Source: Vulgatibacter incomptus
GTDB taxonomy: Bacteria; Myxococcota; Myxococcia; Myxococcales; Vulgatibacteraceae
Length of the DNA stretch: 64,000 bases
Reading direction: 5' to 3'
Assembly (NCBI RefSeq): GCF_001263175.1
Contig: NZ_CP012332.1
Span: 366,001 to 430,000, forward strand
How positions within the stretch are numbered: the stretch's first letter is position 1; the number at the start of each line of letters is the position of its first letter. The notes beneath the pieces were generated by a model, which searched no databases, was not told where the DNA came from, and saw only the letters and a program-made list of their open reading frames with translations. The translations under genes and the position numbers were made by a program. This document shows, piece after piece, positions 44,773-54,342 of the stretch.

Positions 44773-45531
44773 ATGCCGAAGCTCTTCCTTCTCGCCGCCG
44801 CCTCTCTCCTGCTCGCCGCAACGGGCTGCCGTACGATCTCCGACAAGGATCGGAAGCTGGCGGCGTCCCACCTCGACATCGCGCAGCAGTCCGTGGCCGG
44901 AGGCGATCCCCGGGCCGCCCTCGCCGAGGTCGAGAAGGCGGTGGCCCTCGATCCCACCGACCCCAAGAGCCACAACCTCTACGCGCTCCTGCTCCACATC
45001 TACTTCGCCGAGGGCGACCGCGCGATCCTCGAGTACCGAAAGGCGATCGAGCTCGACCGCGACTACACCGAGGCCAAGGTGAACCTGAGCGCGGTGTACA
45101 TGGCCACCGGTCGGTGCGCCGACGCGATCCCGCTCCTCGAGGAGGCCCGCCGCGACCTGCTCTTCCGCGAGCCCTACCTGGTCGAGAACAACCTGGGCTG
45201 GTGCCGGTACAAGCTGGGCGACGTCGACGGCGCGCTCCGGCACCTGCGCGCCGCGGTCTCCGTGAACCCCGGCTTCTGCCTCGGCTACCGCAACCTGGGC
45301 GAGATCATGGAGGAGCAGGGCCGGGTCGACGAAGCCCTCCGCTTCGTGGAGCGCTACGGAAAGTCCTGCCCCGAGGTGGCCGACGCGGATTTCCGCCGCG
45401 GTCTGCTCCTCCTCGAGAAGGGCCAGGATTCCGAGGCCCGCCTCGCGTTCCTCTCCTGTAAGGAGAAGGCGAAGGACGACGAGCTCGCCGTCGAGTGCGC
45501 GGGTCATGCGGAGAGGATCCCAGGGGGCTGA
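44773..45531 (+). CDS. tgl: TPR lipoprotein, Tgl/PilF-type type IV pilus pilotin
   Basis: This 252-residue lipoprotein has lipobox LAATGC (Cys19) and about six tetratricopeptide repeats (for example ALAEVEKAVALDPTDPKSHN, AILEYRKAIELDRDYTEAK). Length and repeat pattern match Tgl of Myxococcus xanthus, a pilotin that helps the PilQ secretin assemble in the outer membrane and can be passed between cells by contact. PilF/PilW of Pseudomonas and Neisseria are the wider family. The ATG at 44773 gives a normal signal peptide; GTG at 44764 is also possible. It overlaps nothing and leads a set with the RodZ-like gene and recO. Confidence 0.75.
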   Translation: MPKLFLLAAASLLLAATGCRTISDKDRKLAASHLDIAQQSVAGGDPRAALAEVEKAVALDPTDPKSHNLYALLLHIYFAEGDRAILEYRKAIELDRDYTEAKVNLSAVYMATGRCADAIPLLEEARRDLLFREPYLVENNLGWCRYKLGDVDGALRHLRAAVSVNPGFCLGYRNLGEIMEEQGRVDEALRFVERYGKSCPEVADADFRRGLLLLEKGQDSEARLAFLSCKEKAKDDELAVECAGHAERIPGG

Positions 45532-45535
45532 GACG

Positions 45536-45919
45536 ATGGAGAGCTTCGGCCGCTACCTGGTGCAGCAGCGTGAGCTGCGTGGAATGTCGCCCGGCGACGT
45601 GATCCGGGTGACGAAGCTCTCCCCCTCCGCCATCGAGGCCCTCGAGAACGATCGCTTCGACCGGCTGCCTGGGCGCACCTTCGTGGTCGGCTACCTGCGC
45701 GCCTACGCCGCCTGTGTCGGCCTGAACCCCGACGAGGTGGTGCTTCGCTACGAGGAGCACGCGAGCCGGCTTCCGCCGCCGGAGGACACCGGCGTCCCGC
45801 GGCTCACGCTCAAGGGCGCCGCGGGCCCGATGCCCATCCGCTTTGTCTTCCTCGGCGCCGCCGTGGTGCTCATCGCCCTGGCGGCCTACCTGCTCTTTGT
45901 CGTGAAGGCCGCGGGGTGA
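45536..45919 (+). CDS. RodZ-like helix-turn-helix membrane protein
   Basis: This 127-residue protein has the HTH_25 domain of RodZ: SFGRYLVQQRELRGMS, LSPSAIEALENDRFDRLPG and GYLRAYAACVGL. A single membrane segment follows (RFVFLGAAVVLIALAAYLLFV). RodZ links MreB to the cell wall machinery, but the usual periplasmic domain is missing here, so this is a short version. Its stop overlaps the recO start (GTGA). Confidence 0.8.
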   Translation: MESFGRYLVQQRELRGMSPGDVIRVTKLSPSAIEALENDRFDRLPGRTFVVGYLRAYAACVGLNPDEVVLRYEEHASRLPPPEDTGVPRLTLKGAAGPMPIRFVFLGAAVVLIALAAYLLFVVKAAG

Positions 45920-46668
45920 ACGAGCGGAGCTCGGAGGCGATCGTCCTCGGCTCGGTCGACTACGGCGAGTCCGACCGGATCGTGACCTTCCTCACCCGGG
46001 ATCGGGGCAGGCTCTCCGCCTTCGCCGCCGGGGCGCGCAAGTCCAAGAGGCGTTTCGCCGGGGTGCTCGAGCCCTTCACCCGGCTCGAGGTGCGCCTCCA
46101 GGAGCGGCGGGGGGAGCTGCTCTTCCTCGCTTCGTGCAGCTTGCACGACGGCCACGCCGGCCTGCGCGAGGACCTGGGCCGGATCGCCCACGCCGGCCAC
46201 GCCGCCGAGCTCTGCCGAGAGCTCTGCCGCGATCGCGAGCCCCACGAGGAGCTCTTCGACCTGCTCGCCGTCTACCTGCGTGCCCTCTGCGGCGAGCCCG
46301 CGCGACCCGAGGACCTGCTCGCGTTCGAGCTCGCGGCGCTCCGGCATGCGGGTGTGTCGCCTCGGTTCACGGATTGTGCGCTATGCGGAGCTGGGGCCGA
46401 CGGCGGCGCGCTCTTCGATCCGGCACACGGCGGCATCGTCTGTGGCGCGTGTGCGGGGCAGGCACAGCCCGGCTCGATCCGGGCCGACGCGCAGACGCTA
46501 GAGGCGGTTCGCGCGCTCCAGGCAGCGGGTCCGTTCGCCGGTGTCGCCGTCGATGATCCGCGGACGAGGCGGGCGGCCAGCGGCCTGGTGCGAAGCTTCA
46601 CGCGAGAGATCGTCGGAAAGCCGCTCCGCTCCCTCGACTTCCTCGCGCAGGTGGGGCTCGAGGCGTAG
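45916..46668 (+). CDS. recO: DNA repair protein RecO
   Basis: This 250-residue protein starts with the RecO OB-fold (EAIVLGSVDYGESDRIVTFLT, KSKRRFAGVLEPF), followed by a helical domain. A four-Cys zinc site (CALCGAG near residue 155, CGAC near 176) is present. RecO loads RecA on gapped DNA with RecR and RecF. The GTG start overlaps the RodZ-like gene and the family start fits. Its stop is 12 bases from the convergent DprE2-like gene. Confidence 0.88.
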   Translation: MNERSSEAIVLGSVDYGESDRIVTFLTRDRGRLSAFAAGARKSKRRFAGVLEPFTRLEVRLQERRGELLFLASCSLHDGHAGLREDLGRIAHAGHAAELCRELCRDREPHEELFDLLAVYLRALCGEPARPEDLLAFELAALRHAGVSPRFTDCALCGAGADGGALFDPAHGGIVCGACAGQAQPGSIRADAQTLEAVRALQAAGPFAGVAVDDPRTRRAASGLVRSFTREIVGKPLRSLDFLAQVGLEA

Positions 46669-46680
46669 CGTGGTGCGCGC

Positions 46681-47418
46681 TTAGAGCTTCAGCCGGACGA
46701 AGATCGCCTCGGGGATCGACCGGATGATCGCCATGATCGCCCACCAGAAACGCGGCAGGTAGACCTCTCCGCGGCCCCGCATGATCGCCCGATAGATGCC
46801 CTTGCCCACCACGGCGGGGCCCACGAAGAGCGGCCCCTTTGGCACGTGGGCCGTCATCGGCGTGTCGACGAAGCCGGGCTTCACCGTCACCAGCGAGACC
46901 CCGGCGGCGTGGAGGCGGTTGCGCATGCCGCTCGCGAACGCGGTGAGCGCCGCCTTGGCCGAGCCGTAGACGTAGTTGCTCTGCCTGCCGCGATCGCCCG
47001 CCACCGAGGAGATCACCGCGATCGCCCCGTAGCGCCTTGCCTCGAAGCGGTTGGCGAGGTGGGTGAGGAGCGAGGCCGCCGAGACGAAGTTCGTGCGCAG
47101 CGCCGCCTCGGCGACGGTGAAATCCGAGGCGCAGGCGGCCTGATCGGGGAGGGTGCCGTGGGCGACGAGGGCGGTGTCGAGGCCGCCGAGGCGCTCCTCG
47201 GCGCGGTCGATGAGCCCTCCATGCCCGTCGATGTGGTCGAGGTCGAAGACCTCGTGCTCCACCTGGGAGGCGCCGCGGACGCGGAGGTCGGACGCGACCG
47301 CCTCGAGGCGCTCGGCGTTTCGGCCCACGAGGAAGAGCCGGGCCCCCTTGGAGGCGAAGAGCCTCGCCGTCTCCTGCGCGATGGCGGAGGTGGCGCCGAA
47401 GATCACGATGCGTCTCAT
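46681..47418 (-). CDS. dprE2: DprE2-like keto-reductase (SDR)
   Basis: This 245-residue classical SDR has the nucleotide motif IFGATSAIAQETA at residues 6-18, NFVSAASLL, the catalytic Ser in VISSVAGDRGR and YGSAK. The C-terminal hydrophobic segment (FWWAIMAIIRSIP) is typical of DprE2, which reduces the 2-keto intermediate to polyprenyl-phospho-arabinose. The ATG overlaps the stop of the DprE1-like gene (ATGA). Length and order match the mycobacterial pair. Confidence 0.8.
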   Translation of the reverse strand: MRRIVIFGATSAIAQETARLFASKGARLFLVGRNAERLEAVASDLRVRGASQVEHEVFDLDHIDGHGGLIDRAEERLGGLDTALVAHGTLPDQAACASDFTVAEAALRTNFVSAASLLTHLANRFEARRYGAIAVISSVAGDRGRQSNYVYGSAKAALTAFASGMRNRLHAAGVSLVTVKPGFVDTPMTAHVPKGPLFVGPAVVGKGIYRAIMRGRGEVYLPRFWWAIMAIIRSIPEAIFVRLKL

Positions 47419-48728
47419 GGGGAGAGTCGTCCGTTCGCGCCGTCGACCCGGCGCCAGAAGCTGGAGGAGAAGCGAGGATCCACGAAGCGTGAGAACTCGT
47501 CCAGCTTTGGGAACGAGCGGCGGAAGGTCTCGCCCGACATCCGGGCGTCCTTTGCGGGATAGATCGCGCCGCCGGACTCGCGGACGAGGGCGTCGAGGCG
47601 GTCGAGGAGGGCGAAGACCTTCTCGCCCCGGTTGCGGAAGTCGATGGCGAGGGTGGCGCCGGGTCTCGGGAAGGAGAGGAGCCCAGGCGAGGCCTTGGAG
47701 CCGAAGGTCTTGAAGACCACCAGCGGCGAGCCCTCCCGCGAGCGGGCGATCTCGGCCAGGATCGGCCGCGCGGCCTCGGGCGGCACCACGCACTGCCACT
47801 GGAGGAAGCCGCGCCTTCCATAGACGCGGTTCCAGCGCAGCACCTTGTCGAGCGGGTAGAAGAAGGGCTCGAACTCCGTGTTCGCCGACTTCACCTTGCG
47901 TAGCTGCTGGTTGTAGTAGGCGAAGTTGAACGCGCGCACGGTGAGCGGGTTCACCAGGAAGCCGGGGAAGTCGAAAGGGACGGTGAGCTTCCTCGGGCGG
48001 CGCACGGGCGGCGGCCCGTCCGGGAACGGCGCCGCGTGGTTGCCGCGGTGGTAGATCCCGCGCCCGAGGTGCTTCCCCGTGGCCAGGATGTCGATCCAGG
48101 CCACCGTGTAGACGTAGTCGCGCTCGGACTCGTCGTTGAGCGAGAAGAACTCGTCGAGGCCGCCGAAGCGGACGGTCTGCGCCTCGATGAAGGGGTTGTG
48201 GATCGGCCGGAGCTGGAACTCCGCCCAGGTGACGAGCCCGGTGAGCCCGAGGCCGCCGATGGTGGCCTGGAACCACTCCGCGTTCTGCTCGGGGCTGCAG
48301 ACGAGGCGGGTGCCGTCGCTGCGGAGGAGCTCCAGCGAGCGGACGAAGCGCCCGAAGGTCCCGTCGGCGACGTGGTTCTTCCCGTGGACGTCGTTCGCGA
48401 TGGCGCCGCCGACGGTCACGAATTTCGTGCCTGGTGTCACCGGCAGGAACCAGCCCGCCGGGACCACGAGGTCGAGGATCTCCGACAGGCTGACACCAGC
48501 CTCGCAGCGGATCACGCCGCCCGCGCGATCGAAGGAGATCAGTCGGGAGAGCCCGCGGGTGGCGAGGAGCGCGCCGCCGTCGTTCAGGCAGCTGTCGCCG
48601 TAGCTCCGCCCGAGACCATGCGGCAGGAGCGTCGCGTCGCTCGCGGGTAGCGAATCGCCGCGCCACTGCACGGGCAGCGCGCGCTGACTCGCCTTCGGAA
48701 ATCGGCCCCAGGACTCGTGATCGGCCAC
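47415..48728 (-). CDS. dprE1: DprE1-like FAD-dependent polyprenylphosphoryl-ribose oxidase
   Basis: This 437-residue PCMH-type flavoprotein oxidises the C2 hydroxyl of polyprenyl-phospho-ribose. It shows HGLGRSYGDSCLN near residue 37, the FAD block FVTVGGAIANDVHGKNH near 103, GLTGLVTWAEF, and the DprE1-typical YTVAWIDILATGKHLGRG. The active-site Cys387 region of mycobacterial DprE1 is not obvious here, so benzothiazinone binding cannot be judged. It lies between the UbiA-type and DprE2-like genes with tight spacing. Confidence 0.82.
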   Translation of the reverse strand: MADHESWGRFPKASQRALPVQWRGDSLPASDATLLPHGLGRSYGDSCLNDGGALLATRGLSRLISFDRAGGVIRCEAGVSLSEILDLVVPAGWFLPVTPGTKFVTVGGAIANDVHGKNHVADGTFGRFVRSLELLRSDGTRLVCSPEQNAEWFQATIGGLGLTGLVTWAEFQLRPIHNPFIEAQTVRFGGLDEFFSLNDESERDYVYTVAWIDILATGKHLGRGIYHRGNHAAPFPDGPPPVRRPRKLTVPFDFPGFLVNPLTVRAFNFAYYNQQLRKVKSANTEFEPFFYPLDKVLRWNRVYGRRGFLQWQCVVPPEAARPILAEIARSREGSPLVVFKTFGSKASPGLLSFPRPGATLAIDFRNRGEKVFALLDRLDALVRESGGAIYPAKDARMSGETFRRSFPKLDEFSRFVDPRFSSSFWRRVDGANGRLSP

Positions 48729-48743
48729 GCGGGATCTATACCT

Positions 48744-49724
48744 TCAGTAGACGATCGCCACCACGGCGGCCATCCACACCGCCAGGTTCAGTACGAAGGG
48801 GGGATCGGTGATGAGCGCCTCCGTGGGGCTGCTGGCGCGGGTGGCGTGGGCCACCAGGCGGGTGAAGCGCCAGATCCCGAAGGCGGGAAAGGGGAGGGTG
48901 TAGGCGAGCAGGTAGCCGAACCGCCCCAGCGTGTCCGGCGCCACGGTGTAGAGGAAGTAGCTGACCACCGCGAGGGCGCCGGCGCCGGCGAGGGCGATGT
49001 CGAGGTTGGCGAGGGTGTACGCGCCCAGCGCCTTTCGGGTCGTCGCCGCGTCCCTGCCGCTCCCCTGGGCCGAGAGCAGCTCGTGCTTGCGCTTCCCGAA
49101 GCCGAGGAAGAGGGCGAGGGCGAAGGTGCAGAGGAAGATCCAGTTGCTCGGCGGCACCCCGATGGCGACGGTCCCGGCGAGCACGCGCAGGACGAAGCCC
49201 AGCGCGATCACGCACACGTCCACGTAGGCCAGCTTCTTCAGCCGCCACGAGTACGCGGCGTTCATCACCAGGTAGGCGAGCAGCACCCCGGCGAGCTCCG
49301 GGACGAGGAGCGCCGCCCCGGTGAGGGAGCCCAGCGCCAGCACCACGGACACCACCGCGGCGAGCGAGGCCGGGAGCTTTCCGCTGGCGATCGGCCGGTT
49401 GCGCTTCACCGGATGGCGCCTGTCGGCCTCCACGTCGAGGACGTCGTTGCCCAGGTACACGGCGGAGGCCATCAGCGAGTACAGGAAGAACGCAGCCACC
49501 GAGCGCAGCAAGAGGGCCGGCTCGAAGAGCTTGTGGGCGAAGACCAGGGGCGCGAAGAGGAAGCCGTTCTTCACCCACTGATGCGGCCGCATGCCGGCGC
49601 CGAGGTGGCGCAACACGCCCGCTCGGCGCGTCCCGACCTCAGCCGTCAGCAATGCCCGAGCCTCGCCCTGCGAATCCACGGGCGACTGTACGCTCGCTCC
49701 TTCGTCGACGCTCGGCATGCTCAT
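48744..49724 (-). CDS. UbiA-family polyprenyl-phosphate phosphoribosyltransferase (DPPR-synthase-like)
   Basis: This 326-residue membrane protein has eight or nine hydrophobic segments and the UbiA Asp-rich motif NDVLDVEADRRHPVKRNRPIASG-type sequence near residue 93, with a second Asp in YVDVCVIALGFVLR. The HPxKxxRPIASG form is that of decaprenyl-phosphate phosphoribosyltransferase, which transfers phosphoribose from PRPP to a polyprenyl phosphate. The ATG at 49724 follows GGAGG; a second ATG is two codons in. It is 15 bases from the DprE1-like gene. Confidence 0.8.
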   Translation of the reverse strand: MSMPSVDEGASVQSPVDSQGEARALLTAEVGTRRAGVLRHLGAGMRPHQWVKNGFLFAPLVFAHKLFEPALLLRSVAAFFLYSLMASAVYLGNDVLDVEADRRHPVKRNRPIASGKLPASLAAVVSVVLALGSLTGAALLVPELAGVLLAYLVMNAAYSWRLKKLAYVDVCVIALGFVLRVLAGTVAIGVPPSNWIFLCTFALALFLGFGKRKHELLSAQGSGRDAATTRKALGAYTLANLDIALAGAGALAVVSYFLYTVAPDTLGRFGYLLAYTLPFPAFGIWRFTRLVAHATRASSPTEALITDPPFVLNLAVWMAAVVAIVY

Positions 49725-49888
49725 GCCCGTGATCCTCCGCGCCCTGTCCGCCCCGGCAGTGCCGGGATCGCCGCTCCCGAATGGACCTTCCCGCCAGGGC
49801 GCTTCACCACTCCGGCAGTTTGGCCCGTCCGGTGCCCCGATTTCCACCCTCCTTCGCGCTTTACGGGGGAGGATCGGGCGCACCCGTT

Positions 49889-50590
49889 TCAGCCGACCAG
49901 AAGGGCGTCGAGAGCGCCGTCCTGGGAAAAGTCACGAAACGCGTGGGTGGCGCCGCAGGCCAGGAGCTGCGCCGGGCCGAACGAGCCGGTGCCCACGCCG
50001 ATCGACTCGGCGCCCATCGCCCGCGCCGCCGCGATGTCCTTCGGCGTGTCGCCGATGATCACCACGCGGCACTCCGACAGCGGCACGCCGAGCTGCTCGG
50101 CGCCACGCTCGGCGCCACGGCGGATCAGCGCCGGCCGCTCCTCGTGATCGCAGCCGAAGCCGCCGAAGCGGAAGGCGTCGTGGATCCCCACGCGCTGGAG
50201 CTTCACCCGTGCGCCGTCCTTCACGTTGCCCGTGCCCAGGCCCACCGCGAAGCCGCTCCGCGAAGCGGCGGTCTCCACCGCCTCCCGCATCCCGTGGTGG
50301 AGGCGATACCAGGGCGCGACCGCCACCTCTTCCTCCAGCGTCGCGATGTAGACCGGAAGGAAGCCGTCGATGGTCGCCTCGTCCGCGGGGAGGCCGCTGC
50401 CCATGAGGGCCTGCCGGACAATCGCCCGGTCGGTCATCCCGTCGAAGGGGAAGCTGAACTCGCCCTTGCGGCCGAACGCCCGCTCGAACGCGCGCTCGAT
50501 CGCCCGGCGGCCGCAGCCTCCGGTGCTCACCAGGGTTCCGTCGATGTCGAAGAGGAGAACGGTGTTGCGGTCGGGACGGGAACTACGCAT
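49889..50590 (-). CDS. HAD-superfamily phosphatase
   Basis: This 233-residue HAD hydrolase has motif I LLFDIDGTLV at about residues 12-21, the Thr/Ser motif II region GLGTGN, and motif IV IIGDTPKDIAAA near 182. The cap domain is alpha-helical (C1 type, like phosphoglycolate phosphatase). It heads the operon that continues into the UbiA-type gene 164 bases on. A role removing the 5-phosphate from polyprenyl-phospho-5-phosphoribose is an attractive guess, because mycobacteria use a different (PAP2) phosphatase for that step. Confidence 0.75.
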   Translation of the reverse strand: MRSSRPDRNTVLLFDIDGTLVSTGGCGRRAIERAFERAFGRKGEFSFPFDGMTDRAIVRQALMGSGLPADEATIDGFLPVYIATLEEEVAVAPWYRLHHGMREAVETAASRSGFAVGLGTGNVKDGARVKLQRVGIHDAFRFGGFGCDHEERPALIRRGAERGAEQLGVPLSECRVVIIGDTPKDIAAARAMGAESIGVGTGSFGPAQLLACGATHAFRDFSQDGALDALLVG

Positions 50591-51003
50591 CGAATCTCCA
50601 TGCAGTCAGGCCGGACCCACGCTCCATCGGCAGGAGAGCGGAAGAGGACCTTTGCGACGTCGGCCATATCATGCTCGCTGGCAGACTTCAGCCGAGAGGA
50701 AGCTGATCGAGCACAGGCGGTGCTGCCAAGGGAAGGGCCTCTGCCCTCTGCACCTACAGCGCCGCCTCGAGGGGCCCCGCTCCTCTCGCGTGACCCTGGT
50801 CGCCGCCGCGTTCGCAACCTCCCACGCGTCCGGCTCCATTCCCCCGTTGATCATCGCGAGGGCCAGCCGCTTGGCCGCTGCTGAGACGTTGAGCCGACCT
50901 TGGCCTGCCAGGCCTCAATTTCCGGGGAGGGACGGGCGTGTTCTTCGCTTCGATGCGGGAGTTGGAGAGACGTGATCTAGGTGCCGGGACTGACTGCCGC
51001 CGA
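50591..51003. other. Intergenic region with no gene
   Basis: About 410 bases between two minus-strand genes. No frame shows family resemblance, base composition is mixed and a GGCCTCTGCCCTC-type palindromic stretch lies near 50720-50760. I see no promoter or terminator I would defend. Confidence 0.5.
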
Positions 51004-51765
51004 TCACCAGACCTTCATTCCGCCATCGACGACGATGTCGATTCCGGTCACGTACGAACTGTCATCGGAGGCCAGGAAGAGAGCCACTTTCGCCACTTCC
51101 TCCGGCCGGCCCAGACGACCCAACAGCGTCTTGCCGAGCATGGAACTGGCCCACTCCGGGTCCTTCATCTGTTCGCGGATCTGGGGTGTCTCGATCAATC
51201 CAGGCGAAATCGAATTGGCGCGAATCCCATGCTCGCGGCCTTCCATGGCGAGCTGCCGGGTCATGCCGATGATGCCCGCCTTCGCCGTGGTGTGCGCAAG
51301 AGAGCCCAGGTTCTTGAAGCTCATCAGGGCGGTCAGCGAGGCGGTGTTCACGACCACCCCGTGGCTGGCCTTCAGATGAGGCCACGCAGCGCGCGTGAGG
51401 TAGAAGACCAGATCCACTTCATCCCGGCGATTGCGGTCCCACTCCTCGTCCGAGATGTCTTCGATCCAGTTGAAGGAGCCCTTGGCGGCGTTGTTGAAGA
51501 GCACGTCGATCCGGCCAAAATTTCGAATCGCAAAGTCGACCAGCTCCTGACAGTCGGCTGGCTCGCTCAGATGGCATGGCTGCAGGGACAACATCGTTCC
51601 ACCGTCGGCGCGAACCGCCTCGACGGTGGCCTGAGCCGCGTCGACCTGGAGATCGCACCCGACGACCGAAGCGCCCTCGCGCGCGAACGTCAAGGCCGCT
51701 TCACGGCCCATGCCGCTACCGGTGCCCGTGATGATGCAGACCTTTCCTGAGAGCCGTTTCGACAT
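51004..51765 (-). CDS. SDR-family oxidoreductase with His in place of the catalytic Tyr
   Basis: This 253-residue classical SDR has the TGxxxGxG cofactor motif (IITGTGSGMGREAA), NNAAKGS and the C-terminal VTGIDIVVDGG. The active-site block reads NTASLT for the Ser and AHTTAKAG for YxxxK, so the usual Tyr is His. It is less GC-rich than its neighbours and flanked by long non-coding stretches, consistent with later acquisition. The substrate is unknown; a sugar, alcohol or 3-oxoacyl compound is possible. Confidence 0.75.
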   Translation of the reverse strand: MSKRLSGKVCIITGTGSGMGREAALTFAREGASVVGCDLQVDAAQATVEAVRADGGTMLSLQPCHLSEPADCQELVDFAIRNFGRIDVLFNNAAKGSFNWIEDISDEEWDRNRRDEVDLVFYLTRAAWPHLKASHGVVVNTASLTALMSFKNLGSLAHTTAKAGIIGMTRQLAMEGREHGIRANSISPGLIETPQIREQMKDPEWASSMLGKTLLGRLGRPEEVAKVALFLASDDSSYVTGIDIVVDGGMKVW

Positions 51766-52047
51766 CGGGCCTGCCCTCCTCGCGGCATTTGGAATCGATC
51801 AAGTGCTGATTGGCTCGATGGCCCGGTCCTCAACAGGTACGAGCAGACCCTGGCCACGAAAAGCAGGCGTCGCAAGCGCCGCGACGATTGCGCGAGCGGT
51901 TGATTTCCTTGCGACCGTGCGTGCCGATTCCCGCCACGTTTTGTCAAAGGAGTCCTAACCGAATGCAAATGGGTTGCGGCTGATGAAATTTGCATTTGTG
52001 TTGAGGATGGGGGAAGAGGGCCTTTGGACTGTTTCCCAAGGAACGAG

Positions 52048-52398
52048 ATGAACCGCTCTGCTGCTGCCCTGGTGCTCGCCGCGTCCCTGATCCTGCCCGC
52101 CTGCATGTTGGGCGTCGCCGGAGGCAGGCCGCCGCGGCGCCCCGAGCCGCTCACGAGGAACGAGGCGGTCTCCCTGGGACAGTCCTGGTGCCGCCAGAGG
52201 GCCTACGACTGCCGATTGGTGGGCGCGAACCTCGTGAAGGGCCACGACCTCTGGAAGGTGAAATTCCACGCCTCCGACGACCCTCGGGGACGGCGCCACG
52301 AGGACGACCAGGGACGGCGCCACAAGGAGGGCAAGAAGCGAAACGTCCACCTCGAGTTCGATTCGTGGACGGGCGAGCTGCTCTCGGTGAAGGGGTAG
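52048..52398 (+). CDS. Small exported lipoprotein
   Basis: This 116-residue protein has a signal sequence with lipobox LILPAC (Cys near residue 19) and a basic, Asp/Arg/His-rich middle (RGRRHEDDQGRRHKEG). It ends in a beta segment (VHLEFDSWTGELLSVKG). The WTGELLSV end resembles PepSY-type or similar small domains, but I would not assign a family. The ATG follows AAGGAACGAG; an upstream start at 52024 lacks a ribosome site. Confidence 0.65.
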   Translation: MNRSAAALVLAASLILPACMLGVAGGRPPRRPEPLTRNEAVSLGQSWCRQRAYDCRLVGANLVKGHDLWKVKFHASDDPRGRRHEDDQGRRHKEGKKRNVHLEFDSWTGELLSVKG

Positions 52399-52428
52399 GG
52401 GCCCGAGCGGGGACCCGTCGGGGCCCCT
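52397..52428. terminator. GC-rich hairpin after the small lipoprotein gene
   Basis: An 8-bp stem (AGGGGCCC and complement) with a 16-base loop begins inside the stop codon and precedes the end of convergent ftsY by about 100 bases. No U-run. Confidence 0.35.
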
Positions 52429-52525
52429 GCCGTCAGGGATTGAGCTGGGAAAGATCCGCAGCGCAACCGCTCCCCTTGTGTCTACCGCCCTCGTCTGAAG
52501 AGGAGAACGGTAGGTCGAATCGAAC

Positions 52526-54106
52526 TCACGATCCGAAGAGGGCCGAGACGTATTCCTCCGGCTCGAAGGGCCGGAGGTCGGCCAGGGATTCCCCGATGCC
52601 GATCAGGCGGACGGGGATCTTCAGCTCGTCGCAGATCCCGATCACCACGCCGCCCTTCGCCGTGCCGTCGAGCTTCGTGAGCACGATCCCGGTCACGCCG
52701 AGGGCGTCGTGGAACTGGCGGGCCTGCTGGATCGCGTTCTGGCCCATGGTCGCGTCCAGCACGAGGAGCACCTCGTCCGGCGCGTCCGCGCGGGCCTTCC
52801 CGATCACGCGCTGGACCTTCTTGAGCTCTTCCATCAGCGAGGCCTTGGTGTGGAGCCGGCCCGCCGTGTCGCAGATCACCACGTCGAAGGACTCGCGCAC
52901 GCCGCGCTGAACGGCGTCGAAGATCACCGAACCCGGGTCGCTGCCTTCCGCGCCCTTCACGATCGGCACCTGCGCGCGCTCCGCCCACACGTCGAGCTGC
53001 TCCGTGGCGGCGGCGCGGAAGGTATCGCCGGCGGCGAGGAGCACGCGCTTCCCGCGGGCCTCCAGTTTGGCCGCCAGCTTGCCGATGGTGGTCGTCTTCC
53101 CGGCGCCGTTCACGCCCACGACCATGATCACCCAGGGCTTCGTGTCGTCCATGGGCAGGCCGAGGCCGTCCAGGACGGGCCGGGTGTCTGCGGCATGGGC
53201 CTGGCCGAGGATCTCCGCCACGTCCTTTCGGATCGCCGCGCGCAGCTTGCCGGGGTTCGCGAGCTCCTTCTTCCGGAGACGCTCCTGCGCGCCCTCCACC
53301 AGGCGCATCGAGGTCTTCACCCCGATGTCCGCCGTGAAGAGAATCTCCTCCAGCTCGCCGATCGTCGCCTCGGAGACCTCCGCGGCCCCTCCGCCGAAGA
53401 GGCCCGCCAGCTTCGCCACGAAGCCGCCCTCGCGGGTGCGGGTGAGGCCCTCGATCAGCGTCCTCCCCGACTCCGCGGCGATTTTCTGGCGGCGCTCCTC
53501 CTCCTGGCGAAGGCGCTCCGCCTCGCGGCGGGCGTGCTCCTCCTCCAGAGCGCGCAGGCGCGCGGCCTCGGCCTCCGCGGCCTCCCGGGCCTTGCGCTCC
53601 TTCTCGAGGCGCTCCGCCTCCTTGCGCTCGCGGTACTCGGCCTTCTTGTGCTCCTCCTCCTCGGCCTTGCGCTTGCGGCGCTCCGCATCCGCCTCGGCTT
53701 CGGCCCGGTCCGCTTCGCGCTCGGCCTTGGCGAGCTCCTCCTCGCGGGCCTTTCTGGCCTCGGGCGTCAGCTCCGCGAGGCGCTTTGCGCGCTCCTCGCG
53801 CTCGGCGCGCTTGCGCTCGTCGTACTCGAGCTTGCGGCGGGCCTCCTGCTCCTTCGCCTCTGCCGCCTCTTCCTTCGCGTGGGCCTTTTCGGCCTTCTCC
53901 TCGGCGGCTTCCCGGCGCGAGCGCTCCTTCTTCAGCTGCTGCTCGAGCGTCGGGGGCTTTGGGGGAGCGGGGCGGAGCTCCTTGAGCTTCCGGCGCCTTC
54001 CCCGCAGGATCTTGAACGAGACGACCAGCAGGATGATCCCGAGGGCGACCAGGATCGCCCATCCGATGATCTCGCCCGTCGAAGGCTGGGTCACGTCTAG
54101 CTGCAT
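52526..54106 (-). CDS. ftsY: Signal recognition particle receptor FtsY
   Basis: This 526-residue GTPase docks ribosome-SRP complexes at the membrane. A membrane segment ([19 protein letters not shown]) is followed by about 180 residues of Lys/Glu/Arg coiled coil, then the NG domain. G1 is [10 protein letters not shown] near residue 310, with [15 protein letters not shown] and IGIGE. Escherichia coli FtsY lacks the true membrane segment but has a similar charged region. The ATG at 54106 gives MQLDVTQPS; the upstream ATG is in shadow. Confidence 0.9.
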   Translation of the reverse strand: MQLDVTQPSTGEIIGWAILVALGIILLVVSFKILRGRRRKLKELRPAPPKPPTLEQQLKKERSRREAAEEKAEKAHAKEEAAEAKEQEARRKLEYDERKRAEREERAKRLAELTPEARKAREEELAKAEREADRAEAEADAERRKRKAEEEEHKKAEYRERKEAERLEKERKAREAAEAEAARLRALEEEHARREAERLRQEEERRQKIAAESGRTLIEGLTRTREGGFVAKLAGLFGGGAAEVSEATIGELEEILFTADIGVKTSMRLVEGAQERLRKKELANPGKLRAAIRKDVAEILGQAHAADTRPVLDGLGLPMDDTKPWVIMVVGVNGAGKTTTIGKLAAKLEARGKRVLLAAGDTFRAAATEQLDVWAERAQVPIVKGAEGSDPGSVIFDAVQRGVRESFDVVICDTAGRLHTKASLMEELKKVQRVIGKARADAPDEVLLVLDATMGQNAIQQARQFHDALGVTGIVLTKLDGTAKGGVVIGICDELKIPVRLIGIGESLADLRPFEPEEYVSALFGS

Positions 54107-54342
54107 GTTCGCGAGGTTCCTTGAATGGAGAGGCGTCCGGCCGGGCGCTCGCCCGAGCAAGGCCGCGGAGGATACCCGACCCGGCCGCTCCGAACGTCGG
54201 AAAGTGCTTGATGCCAGGGGCTTTTGTCGGGAAGCTGCCCGCGCAGGGAGCCTGTTTTTCGGTACGGCATGCCGTATCAGACGACCAGGCTGCGGAATCT
54301 CGGCGCGCCCGTCACCGGTTTGCGCCCTAGCGGAGGCATTTC

